Of a DNA stretch of 64,000 nt, positions 51,401-59,535 are shown one piece after another (the stretch's first letter is position 1; each line of letters starts with the position of its first letter). The notes below the pieces were generated by a model. The model worked only from the letters and a program-made list of their open reading frames with translations. It was not told where the DNA came from and made no database searches. This stretch comes from Pseudomonadota bacterium (GTDB lineage Bacteria > Pseudomonadota > Gammaproteobacteria > Burkholderiales > Burkholderiaceae_C). The position numbers were made by a program, and so were the translations under genes. The DNA is taken from positions 1,152-65,151 of the forward strand of contig JAFEEF010000033.1 in the NCBI GenBank assembly GCA_018241265.1, read 5' to 3'.

Positions 51401-51521
51401 TGCCGCCGTAGGGCACGCGCGGCTCGGCCACGTCGTTCGGCGCGACGGGCAGGCCGTCGGTGCTGGTCATGGACCGCACGATCAGCGATTCGAGGCCCTT
51501 CTCGCTGGTGTCGGTGGTCAT
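48468..51521 (-). CDS. hsdR: type I restriction enzyme, R (motor and nuclease) subunit
   Basis: The 1017-residue protein cleaves unmodified DNA after ATP-driven translocation. Its N-terminal nuclease region includes LPVATFELKNSLTKQTVEDA (the E-x-K of the PD-ExK site). The helicase follows, with SAGSGKSNSIAWL, VVTDRRILDDQI, VIDEAHSSQGG and FAFTATP, then the second lobe with LICADKFQTGYDEPLL and LSRLNRAHP. The ATG at 51521 overlaps the hsdS stop as ATGA. The frame is open further upstream but without similarity. Confidence 0.96.
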   Translation of the reverse strand: MTTDTSEKGLESLIVRSMTSTDGLPVAPNDVAEPRVPYGGTGYLAGTPQDFDRAHALDVHQLFAFLRATQPEPFRKLGMADAHDPKDINRLKFLARLSSEVGKRGVVDVLRKGVDHGPVHVELFYGTPSPGNAKAAALHALNRYTVTRQLAYSIDETRRALDLGLFINGLPVATFELKNSLTKQTVEDAVEQYRRDRDPRERLFEFGRCAVHFAVDDSEVRMCTELRGKGSWFLPFDKGWNDGAGNPPNPYGLKTDYLWKEVLTPAGLADILENYAQIIEEKDPRTGRKKRRQVWPRYHQLGVVRQALADVRAHGAGRRYLVQHSAGSGKSNSIAWLSHQLIAAKRAGDASGKEVFDSVIVVTDRRILDDQIQATIRQFVQVGATVGHAQHSGDLRKYIEQGKKIIVSTVQKFPFILDEIAAEAGRTFAIVIDEAHSSQGGKTSAAMSQALGTPADAGEDDGADPEDTVNAALERRMKARKMLANASYFAFTATPKHKTLEMFGEPLPPDAEGKVKHRPFHAYTMKQAVEEGFILDVLQRYTPVASYYKLVKKTEDDPEFDTRKAKKKLRRYVESHDHAVRLKAEIMVDHFHEQVLAAGKIGGQARAMVVTGGIGRAIQYFRAFEAYLAERKSPYRAIVAFSGEHEADGEKVSEATLNGFPGSEIAARVQTDPYRFLICADKFQTGYDEPLLHTMYVDKALAGIKAVQTLSRLNRAHPQKHDCFVLDFQNNSETITLAFQDYYRTTLLAEETDPNKLHDLKAELDAAQVYGPEQVRRLAALFLDGAERDQLDPMLDACVAVYLDDLDESGQVASKGQAKVFCRTYAFLSSVIPYSNAEWEKLSILLDLLVPKLPAPKEEDLAQGILEAIDMDSYRVERKAMMKIALADQEAEIAPLPTDASGHRPEPELDRLSNILKRFNEQFGTLFDDIDRVEKRIREDIAPRVASDAAYRNAQANTPHTARMAHDQALAKAMQQLLRDDTQVYKQFVENESFKRSVADMVFAMTSDRAAGVPRVR

Positions 51522-52909
51522 GAGATGGTCTCTTCGTCGATGGATTCGGCGTCGTAGGTAAGGTCGACATCTTCCAGAGTACCGTTCGGCACTTCGTTGG
51601 GTAGCCACGCCGCTACGTTGCGAACGTCGAGCTTGCCGGTCACTGCGTCAGCAACGATTCGGGTGCGGTATTCCAGGAAGAGTTCTATCTCTCGTTCGAG
51701 TCGAGAAATTGCGCGGTCGATTGGCCTACACTCCTGCGCTACGAAATCAAGAATCAAGGCTTGCTCCTTCTGCGGTGGATACCACATAACTGCGACCCCA
51801 AGAGCCTCGCGATTTACCTTTGGCATGGCAACTCGCATCGACATGTCGACAGCGAATTTGGTGAATGGTTGCGAGAGCAGAAGAACCAGTAGATAGTCGC
51901 TAGAAAGCTCTGCCAGATTCGGAGCGATTGGGTACATATCGGCGCTGCATAGGCAGTCGCAGGGCGCAATAGTCGCCTTTCGGAGATTCGGGCGAATTTT
52001 GCTGTAGACGACTTGGCCTTGCGCCACAACGTACTTGCCACTGTTCGCACCTTGCTCGTCAGCCGTTTCTCTCCCAAGCAGCTTCCCACTACTAGTCTGG
52101 ATGTGATTCGGCGCAATCAGAACAAGGTGCCGATACTCGGGCCTTCTGGGATCAATCTGGCCGCTCGTGATTGTCGCGACAAATTTGAACTTCTTCAGTG
52201 ACCAGTGTTGAGGAACATCTCCCAACCATGAGACGCCCGACGGCTTAAGAGGAGCGATCGGATTCAGACCACGCGTCACGGCGTGGTGAACGATGGCCTG
52301 CTTCTGCTCGTCGAGCAGCGCGATCACCTTCCGCTTCGCCCGGATCGCCCGCTCCAGCCGACCGTTCGCCCAGTCCAGAAAGCGCACGATCGCGGTCTGC
52401 TCTGCCATCGGCGGCAGCAGCACCGGGATACGCAGAAACTGCTCTGGATAGAGGCGCAGGCGCGAACTGTTCACGCCGGTAGATCGGCGCTGGTATTCGG
52501 CCGCATAGAGCGGCGTTCGCAACAAGTAGTCGGCGAAGGCTGGCAACAAACGCTCGGTGGCAATCGGCCGATAGACACCATAGGCCGGGCTGACGATGCC
52601 GGCGTGGCGCGAGACGCCCAACGCGCCCATCCACGCCCACATCGTGTTGATGACGGCATCGCCGGGTCTGCAGATCTTGTGCCCTACGTTGGACTCGGCC
52701 AGGAACATCGTCACGCTCTTCAGTCGACGTGGCGTCACGCCGGTCAGATGCGAGACCGACAGGAGCTCTTCCTTCCCTGTCGACGAGCGTTCATCGACTT
52801 CGCGAAACAGGTACTTGGCTCGCAGTCGCTCCCAGTGATCCGGCACCGACCCCATCCAGTCATGGCCGGAGTCCTCGTACCGCGGGTAAGGTTCGAGATC
52901 GGCGATCAC
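51518..52909 (-). CDS. hsdS: type I restriction enzyme, S (specificity) subunit
   Basis: The 463-residue protein has the usual two target-recognition domains separated by conserved helices: the first at about 10-165 and the second at about 225-385, each starting with a W-x-G-x-P-x-HW-type pattern (DWMGSVPDHWERLRAKYLF and WLGDVPQHWSLKKFKF). Each is closed by an AEQTAIVRFLDWANGRLER- or LILDFVAQECRPIDRAISRL-type helix. It sets the DNA site for both methylation and cleavage. The start is GTG at 52907-52909, overlapping the upstream stop as GTGA. Confidence 0.93.
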   Translation of the reverse strand: MIADLEPYPRYEDSGHDWMGSVPDHWERLRAKYLFREVDERSSTGKEELLSVSHLTGVTPRRLKSVTMFLAESNVGHKICRPGDAVINTMWAWMGALGVSRHAGIVSPAYGVYRPIATERLLPAFADYLLRTPLYAAEYQRRSTGVNSSRLRLYPEQFLRIPVLLPPMAEQTAIVRFLDWANGRLERAIRAKRKVIALLDEQKQAIVHHAVTRGLNPIAPLKPSGVSWLGDVPQHWSLKKFKFVATITSGQIDPRRPEYRHLVLIAPNHIQTSSGKLLGRETADEQGANSGKYVVAQGQVVYSKIRPNLRKATIAPCDCLCSADMYPIAPNLAELSSDYLLVLLLSQPFTKFAVDMSMRVAMPKVNREALGVAVMWYPPQKEQALILDFVAQECRPIDRAISRLEREIELFLEYRTRIVADAVTGKLDVRNVAAWLPNEVPNGTLEDVDLTYDAESIDEETIS

Positions 52910-54006
52910 GCCTCTTCCCTCCTTTTCCTTCGCGCCTTCGGCGCGCCTAGCGCGGCAGGAACCTCCGGCGCATTCAACACATAGAACTCATGCAGCTTCG
53001 CCGCCAGCAACCGCCTGTCCGGCAACTGCGTCTGGTACTGCGCCACCAGCGCCGGCGAGAGCGTGCGGCTCAGCGCGTACTCCACCACCTCGCTGTCCTT
53101 GCTGGCGCACAGCAAGAGGCCGATGGCCGGGTTCTCGTGCGGCTTCTTCACGTCGCGGTCCAGCGCCTCCAGGTAGAAGTTGAGCTTGCCCAGGTGCTCG
53201 GGCTCGAAGCGGTCCACCTTCAGCTCGATGGCGACCAGGCAGTTCAACCCGCGGTGGAAGAAGAGCAGGTCCAGCGCGAAATCGCGCCCGCCCACCTGCA
53301 GCGGAAACTCCGAGGCGACGAAGCAGAAGTCGCGGCCCAGCTCCGTGAGGAAGGTGCGCAGCTGGCCCAGCAAGCCGCGGTGCAGATCGGCCTCGCTGTG
53401 ATGGGCGCTCAGCCCGAGGAACTCCAGCGCGTAGGCATCCTTGAATGCCACCGCGGCGGCCTCGCCGTGAATTTGTGTCAGCGCCGGTGACACTATTGGC
53501 GGCGTCAGCACCGCCTTCTCGAAGGCGGCCAGGCGGAACTGGCGCTCCAGCTCGCGGCTGCTCCATCGCTCCTGCACCGCCATGCGCAGATAGAACTCGC
53601 GCTCCTCGGCCCGCTTGGACTGGGTCAGGATGATGAGGTTGTGCGTCCACGGCAGTTGTGTCAGCAGTGCCGTCACTTTCTCGTCGCCGTCGTAAGCCTC
53701 GAAGAACTGCCGCATGCGGAACAGGTTGCGGCGCGTGTAGCCGCGCTGGCCCGGCAGCACGCGAGCCAGGTGCCGGGCCAAACGGTCCACCACCGCCTCG
53801 CCCCATTCGGCGGCGGCGAGCTTGGCGCTGATGTAGCCGCCGATACGCCAGTACAGGCCCACGAGTTCGGTGTTGACCGCCAGATAGGCGCGCTGGCGGG
53901 CTTGCTCGATGAGGCTCACCACCTCGGTGAACGCGGCATCCAGGGACTGCCCCGCCCGCGCAGGAGGCTGGGCACCGGGCTCGGCACGCCCCTTGCGGCT
54001 GCTCAT
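52906..54006 (-). CDS. DUF1016 (YhcG-type) PD-(D/E)xK nuclease-like protein
   Basis: The 366-residue protein has the YhcG N-terminal helical domain (LVGLYWRIGGYISAKLAAAEWGEAVVDRLA) and a C-terminal nuclease-like domain with FALDLLFFHRGLNCLVAIELKVDRF, giving the Asp and Glu-x-Lys of the PD-(D/E)xK site. Such proteins often sit inside type I restriction operons; their job there is not established. The start overlaps the hsdM stop as ATGA and the end overlaps hsdS as GTGA, so all four genes are translationally linked. Confidence 0.92.
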   Translation of the reverse strand: MSSRKGRAEPGAQPPARAGQSLDAAFTEVVSLIEQARQRAYLAVNTELVGLYWRIGGYISAKLAAAEWGEAVVDRLARHLARVLPGQRGYTRRNLFRMRQFFEAYDGDEKVTALLTQLPWTHNLIILTQSKRAEEREFYLRMAVQERWSSRELERQFRLAAFEKAVLTPPIVSPALTQIHGEAAAVAFKDAYALEFLGLSAHHSEADLHRGLLGQLRTFLTELGRDFCFVASEFPLQVGGRDFALDLLFFHRGLNCLVAIELKVDRFEPEHLGKLNFYLEALDRDVKKPHENPAIGLLLCASKDSEVVEYALSRTLSPALVAQYQTQLPDRRLLAAKLHEFYVLNAPEVPAALGAPKARRKRREEA

Positions 54007-56315
54007 GTGCCGGCCCTTTGAACCAGCAGCCCGTCGAGCAGGCCTTCGGCCTCCTTCTCGACGGCCAGGATGTCCGCGCTGATCTCCTCCAGCGTGCGCA
54101 GCGGCTTGGGCTGGTAGAAATGCCGCGTGAAGCTTACCTCGTAGCCGATCTTCGTCGCGTCGTTGTTGACCCAGGCGTCTGGCGCGTAGGGCAGCACCTC
54201 GCGGCGGATGAAGGCCTCGATGCCGCCTTCCTCCAGCAACGGCACCTGCTCGGTGTCGCGCAGGTCGCCGTCGGGCTCGTACTCGACGATGCACGGCTTG
54301 CCCGCGACCCGGGCTTCGTAGAGGCCGAGCATCGGGTCGGCCATCAGCCGGCCGGGCTTGTGCACCTTGGCGATCACGGGCGGCGCCGCCTCGACGCGCC
54401 AGCTCACCGCGTCGAGGATGCGCTTCAGCTCCGCGGCCGGCACGCGCAGGCCGGCGTCCTTCAGCGCATCGTCCACGCGGGCGCGGAAGAGGTTGTGGTC
54501 TTCGAACAGCGACTCGCCGAGGGCCTGTTGCAGCCGCGTGGCGGTCTGCACCAGTCGCGCATCGCGTTCCCAGGTCTTCGGGTCGAGGAGCTTCTTCCGC
54601 TTCTTCTCGGGCAGGCCTTTCCCGCCGGCCGCCCCCGAGCCGTCCTCGTCGTCGCCTTCTTCGTCGTCATGGCCCCACTCGGCGAGGCGCCGCGCCAGCG
54701 CCTCCGCGATCCCGGCAAAGCCGGTGTAGAGGTCGTCGCCGAACTCGTCGTGAAGCGCGGCGCGCACGTCCTCGTCGCCCGACGCGTAGCGCAGCGTCTC
54801 GATCGCCTTGGTCGTCAGCTGGCTGTGCAGGCGCAGCGGCCGCTCGACCGTCACCTTCCAGTAGCCGAGCGCGGCGTTGGGGAAGATCTTCGATTGGGGC
54901 GTTTCCTCGAAGGCCAGGAACGTGCGGCTGATGCGCTCGATGTCTTCTGGCGACAGCTCGCAGTTCTTCTTGCCGAGGTTCTTGCGCAACGGCTTGAACC
55001 ACTGGCTGGCGTCGATGAGCTGCACCTTGCCGCGCCGGTGCGCCGGCTTGCGGTTGGACAGCACCCACACGTAGGTCGCGATGCCGGTGTTGTAGAACAG
55101 GTTGAGCGGCAGCGCGACGATGGCCTCGAGCCAGTCGTTCTCGATGATCCAGCGGCGGATGTTGCTTTCGCCCTGGCCGGCGTCACCGGTGAACAGCGAC
55201 GAGCCGTTGTGCACTTCCGCAATGCGGCTGCCGAGCGCCGAACGCGCGTTCATCTTCGAGGCCATGTTGGCCAGGAACAGCATCTGGCCGTCACTGGAGC
55301 GCGTCACCAGCGTAAGCTCCTCGCCTTCGTGCATGACCTTGAAGCGCGGGTCGCGCATGCCGTCCTTGCCGCCCATGGCTTCGAGATCCTTCTTCCAGCT
55401 CTTCCCATACGGTGGGTTGGCGAGCATGAAGTCGAACTCCCGGGCCGGGAAGGCGTCGTGGGCCAGCGTGGACCACTCGGCGCCGCCGACGATGTGCTCG
55501 GCGGACTCGCCCTCGCCCTTGAGCAGCATGTCGGCCTTGCAGACGGCGTAGGTCTCGGGATTGATCTCCTGGCCGTAGAGCAGCGTCTTCACCTGCTGGC
55601 CTCGCCTGGCGGCGATCGAGGTCAGCGTCTCCTCGGCCACCGTCAGCATGCCGCCGGTGCCGCACGCGCAGTCGTAGAGCAGGTAGGTGCCGGCACGGAT
55701 CTCGGATTCGATCGGCAGGAAGACGAGGTTGGCCATCAGCCGCACCGCATCACGCGGCGTCCAGTGCTCGCCGGCCTCCTCGTTGTTGTCCTCGTTGAAC
55801 TTGCGGACCAGTTCCTCGAACACGGTGCCCATCGAATGGTTGTCGATGCCGGCGGGCGAGAGATCGATGTCCGGGTCGAGGAACTTGTCGATCAGGGTCC
55901 CCAGTGCGTCGGCCTTGGATAAGGTGGCGAGCTGGTTGCGGAACTTGAAGTTCTCCAGGATGTCCTGGACGTTCAGCGAGAACCCGTTCAGATAGTCCTC
56001 GAAGTCGGCCAGCAGCTGTTGCCGGCTGCCGCGCGACCTGAGATCACGCAGCGAGAACTGCGAGGTGTTGTAGAAGGCCTGGCCTGCGGCTTCGCACAAG
56101 GCCGCGCGCTGCTCGACGATCCGGGCGTCGTCGAGCATCCGCTTGGTGTCCAGCACGTGCCGCTTGGTGGGATCGAGCACGGCATCCAGGCGCCGGATCA
56201 CGCACATCGGCAGGATCACGTCGGGATACTTGCCGCGCCTGAACAGGTCGCGCAGGACGTCGTCGGCAATGCCCCAGATGAAGGAGACGATCTTGTTGTG
56301 GGTGGCTGCTTCCAT
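54003..56315 (-). CDS. hsdM: type I restriction enzyme, M (methyltransferase) subunit
   Basis: The 770-residue N6-adenine methyltransferase starts with the HsdM N-terminal helical domain (NKIVSFIWGIADDVLRDLFRRGKYPDVILPM), then the AdoMet motif DCACGTGGML and the catalytic NPPYGKSW. An extended C-terminal part (about 570-770) is longer than in classical HsdM and includes an acidic stretch DDEEGDDEDG. The ATG at 56315 fits the family start; the frame stays open upstream only because it crosses an old tautomerase fragment. It is the first gene of the restriction operon. Confidence 0.95.
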   Translation of the reverse strand: MEAATHNKIVSFIWGIADDVLRDLFRRGKYPDVILPMCVIRRLDAVLDPTKRHVLDTKRMLDDARIVEQRAALCEAAGQAFYNTSQFSLRDLRSRGSRQQLLADFEDYLNGFSLNVQDILENFKFRNQLATLSKADALGTLIDKFLDPDIDLSPAGIDNHSMGTVFEELVRKFNEDNNEEAGEHWTPRDAVRLMANLVFLPIESEIRAGTYLLYDCACGTGGMLTVAEETLTSIAARRGQQVKTLLYGQEINPETYAVCKADMLLKGEGESAEHIVGGAEWSTLAHDAFPAREFDFMLANPPYGKSWKKDLEAMGGKDGMRDPRFKVMHEGEELTLVTRSSDGQMLFLANMASKMNARSALGSRIAEVHNGSSLFTGDAGQGESNIRRWIIENDWLEAIVALPLNLFYNTGIATYVWVLSNRKPAHRRGKVQLIDASQWFKPLRKNLGKKNCELSPEDIERISRTFLAFEETPQSKIFPNAALGYWKVTVERPLRLHSQLTTKAIETLRYASGDEDVRAALHDEFGDDLYTGFAGIAEALARRLAEWGHDDEEGDDEDGSGAAGGKGLPEKKRKKLLDPKTWERDARLVQTATRLQQALGESLFEDHNLFRARVDDALKDAGLRVPAAELKRILDAVSWRVEAAPPVIAKVHKPGRLMADPMLGLYEARVAGKPCIVEYEPDGDLRDTEQVPLLEEGGIEAFIRREVLPYAPDAWVNNDATKIGYEVSFTRHFYQPKPLRTLEEISADILAVEKEAEGLLDGLLVQRAGT

Positions 56316-56362
56316 TCCCGGGGATTGTCCGGCACCCGGGCGCCGCGGCTCGGCCGGTGCCG

Positions 56363-56480
56363 TCAGCCCTGGGGCGGCGGTGCGGGCGCCTTCTCGCTCC
56401 ACAGCGTGCCGCCGGTCGCCCAGTCGCTGCGCTTGATGTCGTAGATCAGGATGTTGACGGAGTCGGGTGACCCGCCGAGC
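56363..56480 (-). pseudogene. truncated copy of the tautomerase gene
   Basis: About 39 codons read LGGSPDSVNILIYDIKRSDW and on to the stop, almost identical to the C-terminal part of the intact tautomerase at 45505-45714, at DNA level too. The 5' half, including the catalytic Pro2, is missing: similarity ends at about 56480. It sits between hsdM and the 8-oxoguanine deaminase gene, at the edge of the restriction cluster, and looks like a recombination scar. Confidence 0.85.
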
Positions 56481-56549
56481 CTGATCTCCAAGGGCTAAGC
56501 GCCCGCGATGGAAGCCCGTTCCGCGCGTTGAACGATCGTTCGGTGCCCG

Positions 56550-57914
56550 TCAGCGTGCCGCTTCGAGCAGCTCGCGCGCCAGCGCGTTGTGGCGCTCGAC
56601 GAGCGCCGGCAGCTCGATCGTCGTGAGCTCCCCATCGCGCACGACCACGCGGCCGTGCACGACCGCATGGCGCACCCGCGGCACCTGGCAGAACACCAGC
56701 GCCGCGAGCGGATCGTGCTGCGCGCCGGCGGTCTCGATCCCGTCCAGCGGCCAGCAGGCGATATCGGCCGACATGCCGGGCGCGAGCACGCCGATGTCGT
56801 CGCGGTCGAGCACGCGGGCGCCGCCGCGCGTCGCGATCTCGAGCACCTCGCGCGCGCCCATCGCGGACGGCCCCTGCTCGGGTCCATGGGCGACGCGTTG
56901 CAGCAGCATCGCCATGCGCGCTTCGGCCAGCAGATGCCCCGCATCGTTGGACGCCGCGCCGTCGACGCCCAGCCCGACCGCCACGCCCGCATCGCGCATC
57001 GCGCGGATCGGCGCGATGCCCGATGCCAGCCGCATGTTCGAGCACGGGCAATGGGCGACGCCGGTGCCGGTGCGCGCGAACAGGCCGATGCCCGGCGCAT
57101 CGAGCTTCACGCAATGGGCGCACCAGACGTCGCGCCCGGTCCAGCCGAGCGCTTCGACGTATTCGGCCGGCGTGCAACCGAACTTCTCGCGCGTGTAGGC
57201 GATGTCGTTGTCGTTCTCGGCGAGGTGCGTGTGCAGCGACACGCCGTACCGGCGCGCCATCTCGGCGGTGTCGCGCATCAGCTCGCGGCTGACCGAGAAC
57301 GGCGAGCACGGCGCGAGCACGATGCGGCGCATCGCATGGCGGCTCCTGTCGTGCCAGCGCTCGATCAGGCGCTGGCTCTCGGCGAGGATCGCGGCCTCGT
57401 CCTCGACGATGCGATCGGGCGGCAGCCCGCCGCGGCTCTCGCCGACGCTCATCGAACCGCGCGCCGCATGGAAGCGCATGCCGATCTCGTCGGCCGCCGC
57501 TATGCTGTCGTCGAGCCGGATGCCGTTCGGATAGACGTAGAGGTGATCGCTGGACGTCGTGCAGCCCGACAGCAGGAGCTCCGCCATCGCGGTCTGCGTC
57601 GAGACGCGGATCATCTCCGGCGTCAGGTTGGCCCAGATCGGATAGAGGCCCTTCAGCCAGCCGAACAGCTCGTTGTCCTGCACCAGCGCCCGCGTCAGCG
57701 TCTGGTACATATGGTGGTGCGTGTTGACGAGGCCCGGCGTCACGACCATGTCGCGCGCGTCGATGACCTCGTCGGCCGTCGCCGGCAGCTCGGCCGACGG
57801 ACCGACGGCCTCGATCACATGGTCGCGGACATAGACCGCGCCATCGCGCAACTCGCGCCGCGCGTCGTCCATCGTGGCGACGAGACGGGCGTTCCTGATC
57901 AGCAGGGTGGACAT
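56550..57914 (-). CDS. 8-oxoguanine deaminase
   Basis: The 454-residue amidohydrolase deaminates 8-oxoguanine to urate; it could also act on related bases. Metal ligands are visible in VNTHHHMYQTLTRAL near residue 65, SLHTHLAEND, VWCAHCVKLD and LGVDGAASND. The NTHHHMYQ start of the metal site is typical of the 8-oxoguanine deaminase branch rather than classical guanine deaminase. It is followed upstream by a urate/xanthine permease and urate oxidase genes on the same strand, which fits feeding urate into that pathway. Confidence 0.9.
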   Translation of the reverse strand: MSTLLIRNARLVATMDDARRELRDGAVYVRDHVIEAVGPSAELPATADEVIDARDMVVTPGLVNTHHHMYQTLTRALVQDNELFGWLKGLYPIWANLTPEMIRVSTQTAMAELLLSGCTTSSDHLYVYPNGIRLDDSIAAADEIGMRFHAARGSMSVGESRGGLPPDRIVEDEAAILAESQRLIERWHDRSRHAMRRIVLAPCSPFSVSRELMRDTAEMARRYGVSLHTHLAENDNDIAYTREKFGCTPAEYVEALGWTGRDVWCAHCVKLDAPGIGLFARTGTGVAHCPCSNMRLASGIAPIRAMRDAGVAVGLGVDGAASNDAGHLLAEARMAMLLQRVAHGPEQGPSAMGAREVLEIATRGGARVLDRDDIGVLAPGMSADIACWPLDGIETAGAQHDPLAALVFCQVPRVRHAVVHGRVVVRDGELTTIELPALVERHNALARELLEAAR

Positions 57915-57927
57915 GTCGCGCCGACGA

Positions 57928-59394
57928 TCAGTGCCCGCCCTCCGCCTGCATCGCCGCCTGCACCGCCTCTTCGACCGTCCCGCGGGCGCCGTTGAAGAAC
58001 AGGTTCAGCAGCACCGCGCACACCGTCGTCAAGAGGATGCCCGACTCGAGCAGCGGATGCAGCGCATGCGGCATGTGCTGCGCCCAATCGGGTGCGGCCA
58101 TCGGGATCATGCCGGCGCTGATGGCCACCGCGACGATGTAGAGGTTGTTGCGGTTGCCCTTGAAGTCGACCGCCGCGAGGATGCGGATGCCGGTCGCGGC
58201 GACCATGCCGAACATCACGAGGCCGGCGCCGCCGAGCACGAAGAGCGGCAGCGATTCGACCAGCGACGCCATCTTCGGGATCATGCCGAGCACGATCAGG
58301 ATGATGCCCGCGGCGACGCAGACGAAACGGCTCTTCACGCCGGTCACGCCGACCAGGCCGACGTTCTGCGAGAAGCTCGTGTACGGGAAGGTGTTGAAGA
58401 TGCCGCCGATCACCGTGCCGAGGCCGTCGGTGCGCAGGCCCGCGGTGAGGTTCTGCGGCGTCAGCTTGCGGTCGGTGAGGTCCGACAGCGCGAGGAACAT
58501 GCCGGTCGACTCGATGAAGCTGACGATCATCACCAGCACCATCGTCAGGATCAGCGCCGGATCGAACAGCGGCATGCCGAAGTGGAACGGCACGACGACG
58601 TCGAACCACGGCGCCGCGGCGACCTTCGCGAAGCTCATCTTGCCGAGCGCCGCCGCGACCACGCCGCCGACCACGATGCCGAGCAGCACCGAGATGTTGG
58701 CGACGAAGCCGCGGCCGAACTTGGCGATGAGCATGATCACGGCGAGCACGAAGATCGCGATCGCGAGGTTGTCGAGCGCCGCGTAGGACGGGTTCGCGAT
58801 CATCGGCGCCGGGCCGGCGGGTATCGCGGTACCGGCAGCCTTCGCATCGGCAACGGCCTGCAGGAAGACCGGATCGGCGATCTTGGCGAGGAACGGCGGG
58901 CCGCCCATCGCCCAGCCGATGCCGACGCGCATCAGGGTCGCACCGATCACCGTGATGATCGTGCCGGTGACGACCGGCGGGAAGTAGCGCAGCATGCGGC
59001 TCGCGAGCGGCGCGATCAGGATGCCGATGATGCCCGACGCGATGATGCTGCCGAACAGCGTGCGTGCGCCATCGAGGCCGGGCGTGGACGCTGCGATCGC
59101 GAGCATCGGGCCGACCGCCGCGAAGGTCACGCCCATCATCACCGGCATGCGGATGCCGAACCATTGCGTCACGCCGAACGACTGGATCAGCGTGACGATG
59201 CCGCAGCAGAACAGGTCGGCCGAGATCAGCAGCGCGACCTCCGACGGCGAGAGCTTCAGCGCGCGGCCGACGATCAGCGGCACCGCGATCGCGCCGGCAT
59301 ACATCACCAGCACATGCTGGAAGCCGAGCGCCGCGAGCCGCGGGGTCGGCAGGCGTTCATCGACGGGGTGGACGGTGGCGGTGATCGTCGTCAT
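57928..59394 (-). CDS. NCS2-family urate/xanthine permease
   Basis: The 488-residue carrier has about fourteen membrane helices of the nucleobase-ascorbate transporter fold, with the conserved QH of LGFQHVLVMYAGA in the first helix and the family signature FSQNVGLVGVTGVKSR near residue 345. Among known members it is closest in pattern to the bacterial urate/xanthine transporters UacT, PucJ and PucK. It lies 13 bases upstream of the 8-oxoguanine deaminase gene in the same operon. The substrate is inferred from context. Confidence 0.9.
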   Translation of the reverse strand: MTTITATVHPVDERLPTPRLAALGFQHVLVMYAGAIAVPLIVGRALKLSPSEVALLISADLFCCGIVTLIQSFGVTQWFGIRMPVMMGVTFAAVGPMLAIAASTPGLDGARTLFGSIIASGIIGILIAPLASRMLRYFPPVVTGTIITVIGATLMRVGIGWAMGGPPFLAKIADPVFLQAVADAKAAGTAIPAGPAPMIANPSYAALDNLAIAIFVLAVIMLIAKFGRGFVANISVLLGIVVGGVVAAALGKMSFAKVAAAPWFDVVVPFHFGMPLFDPALILTMVLVMIVSFIESTGMFLALSDLTDRKLTPQNLTAGLRTDGLGTVIGGIFNTFPYTSFSQNVGLVGVTGVKSRFVCVAAGIILIVLGMIPKMASLVESLPLFVLGGAGLVMFGMVAATGIRILAAVDFKGNRNNLYIVAVAISAGMIPMAAPDWAQHMPHALHPLLESGILLTTVCAVLLNLFFNGARGTVEEAVQAAMQAEGGH

Positions 59395-59535
59395 CTACGG
59401 TCTCCAGTAGCTGCTGCACGTTGGGGTTCGCATGCTTCGTGCCATGTTCGTGCACCATGCGATGAGAAGTTTGGGCGCCAAGGGCGCGAAGGGCAAGAAA
59501 GACGCCGCGCGGCGCACGGCGATCCGATCGGCGCT

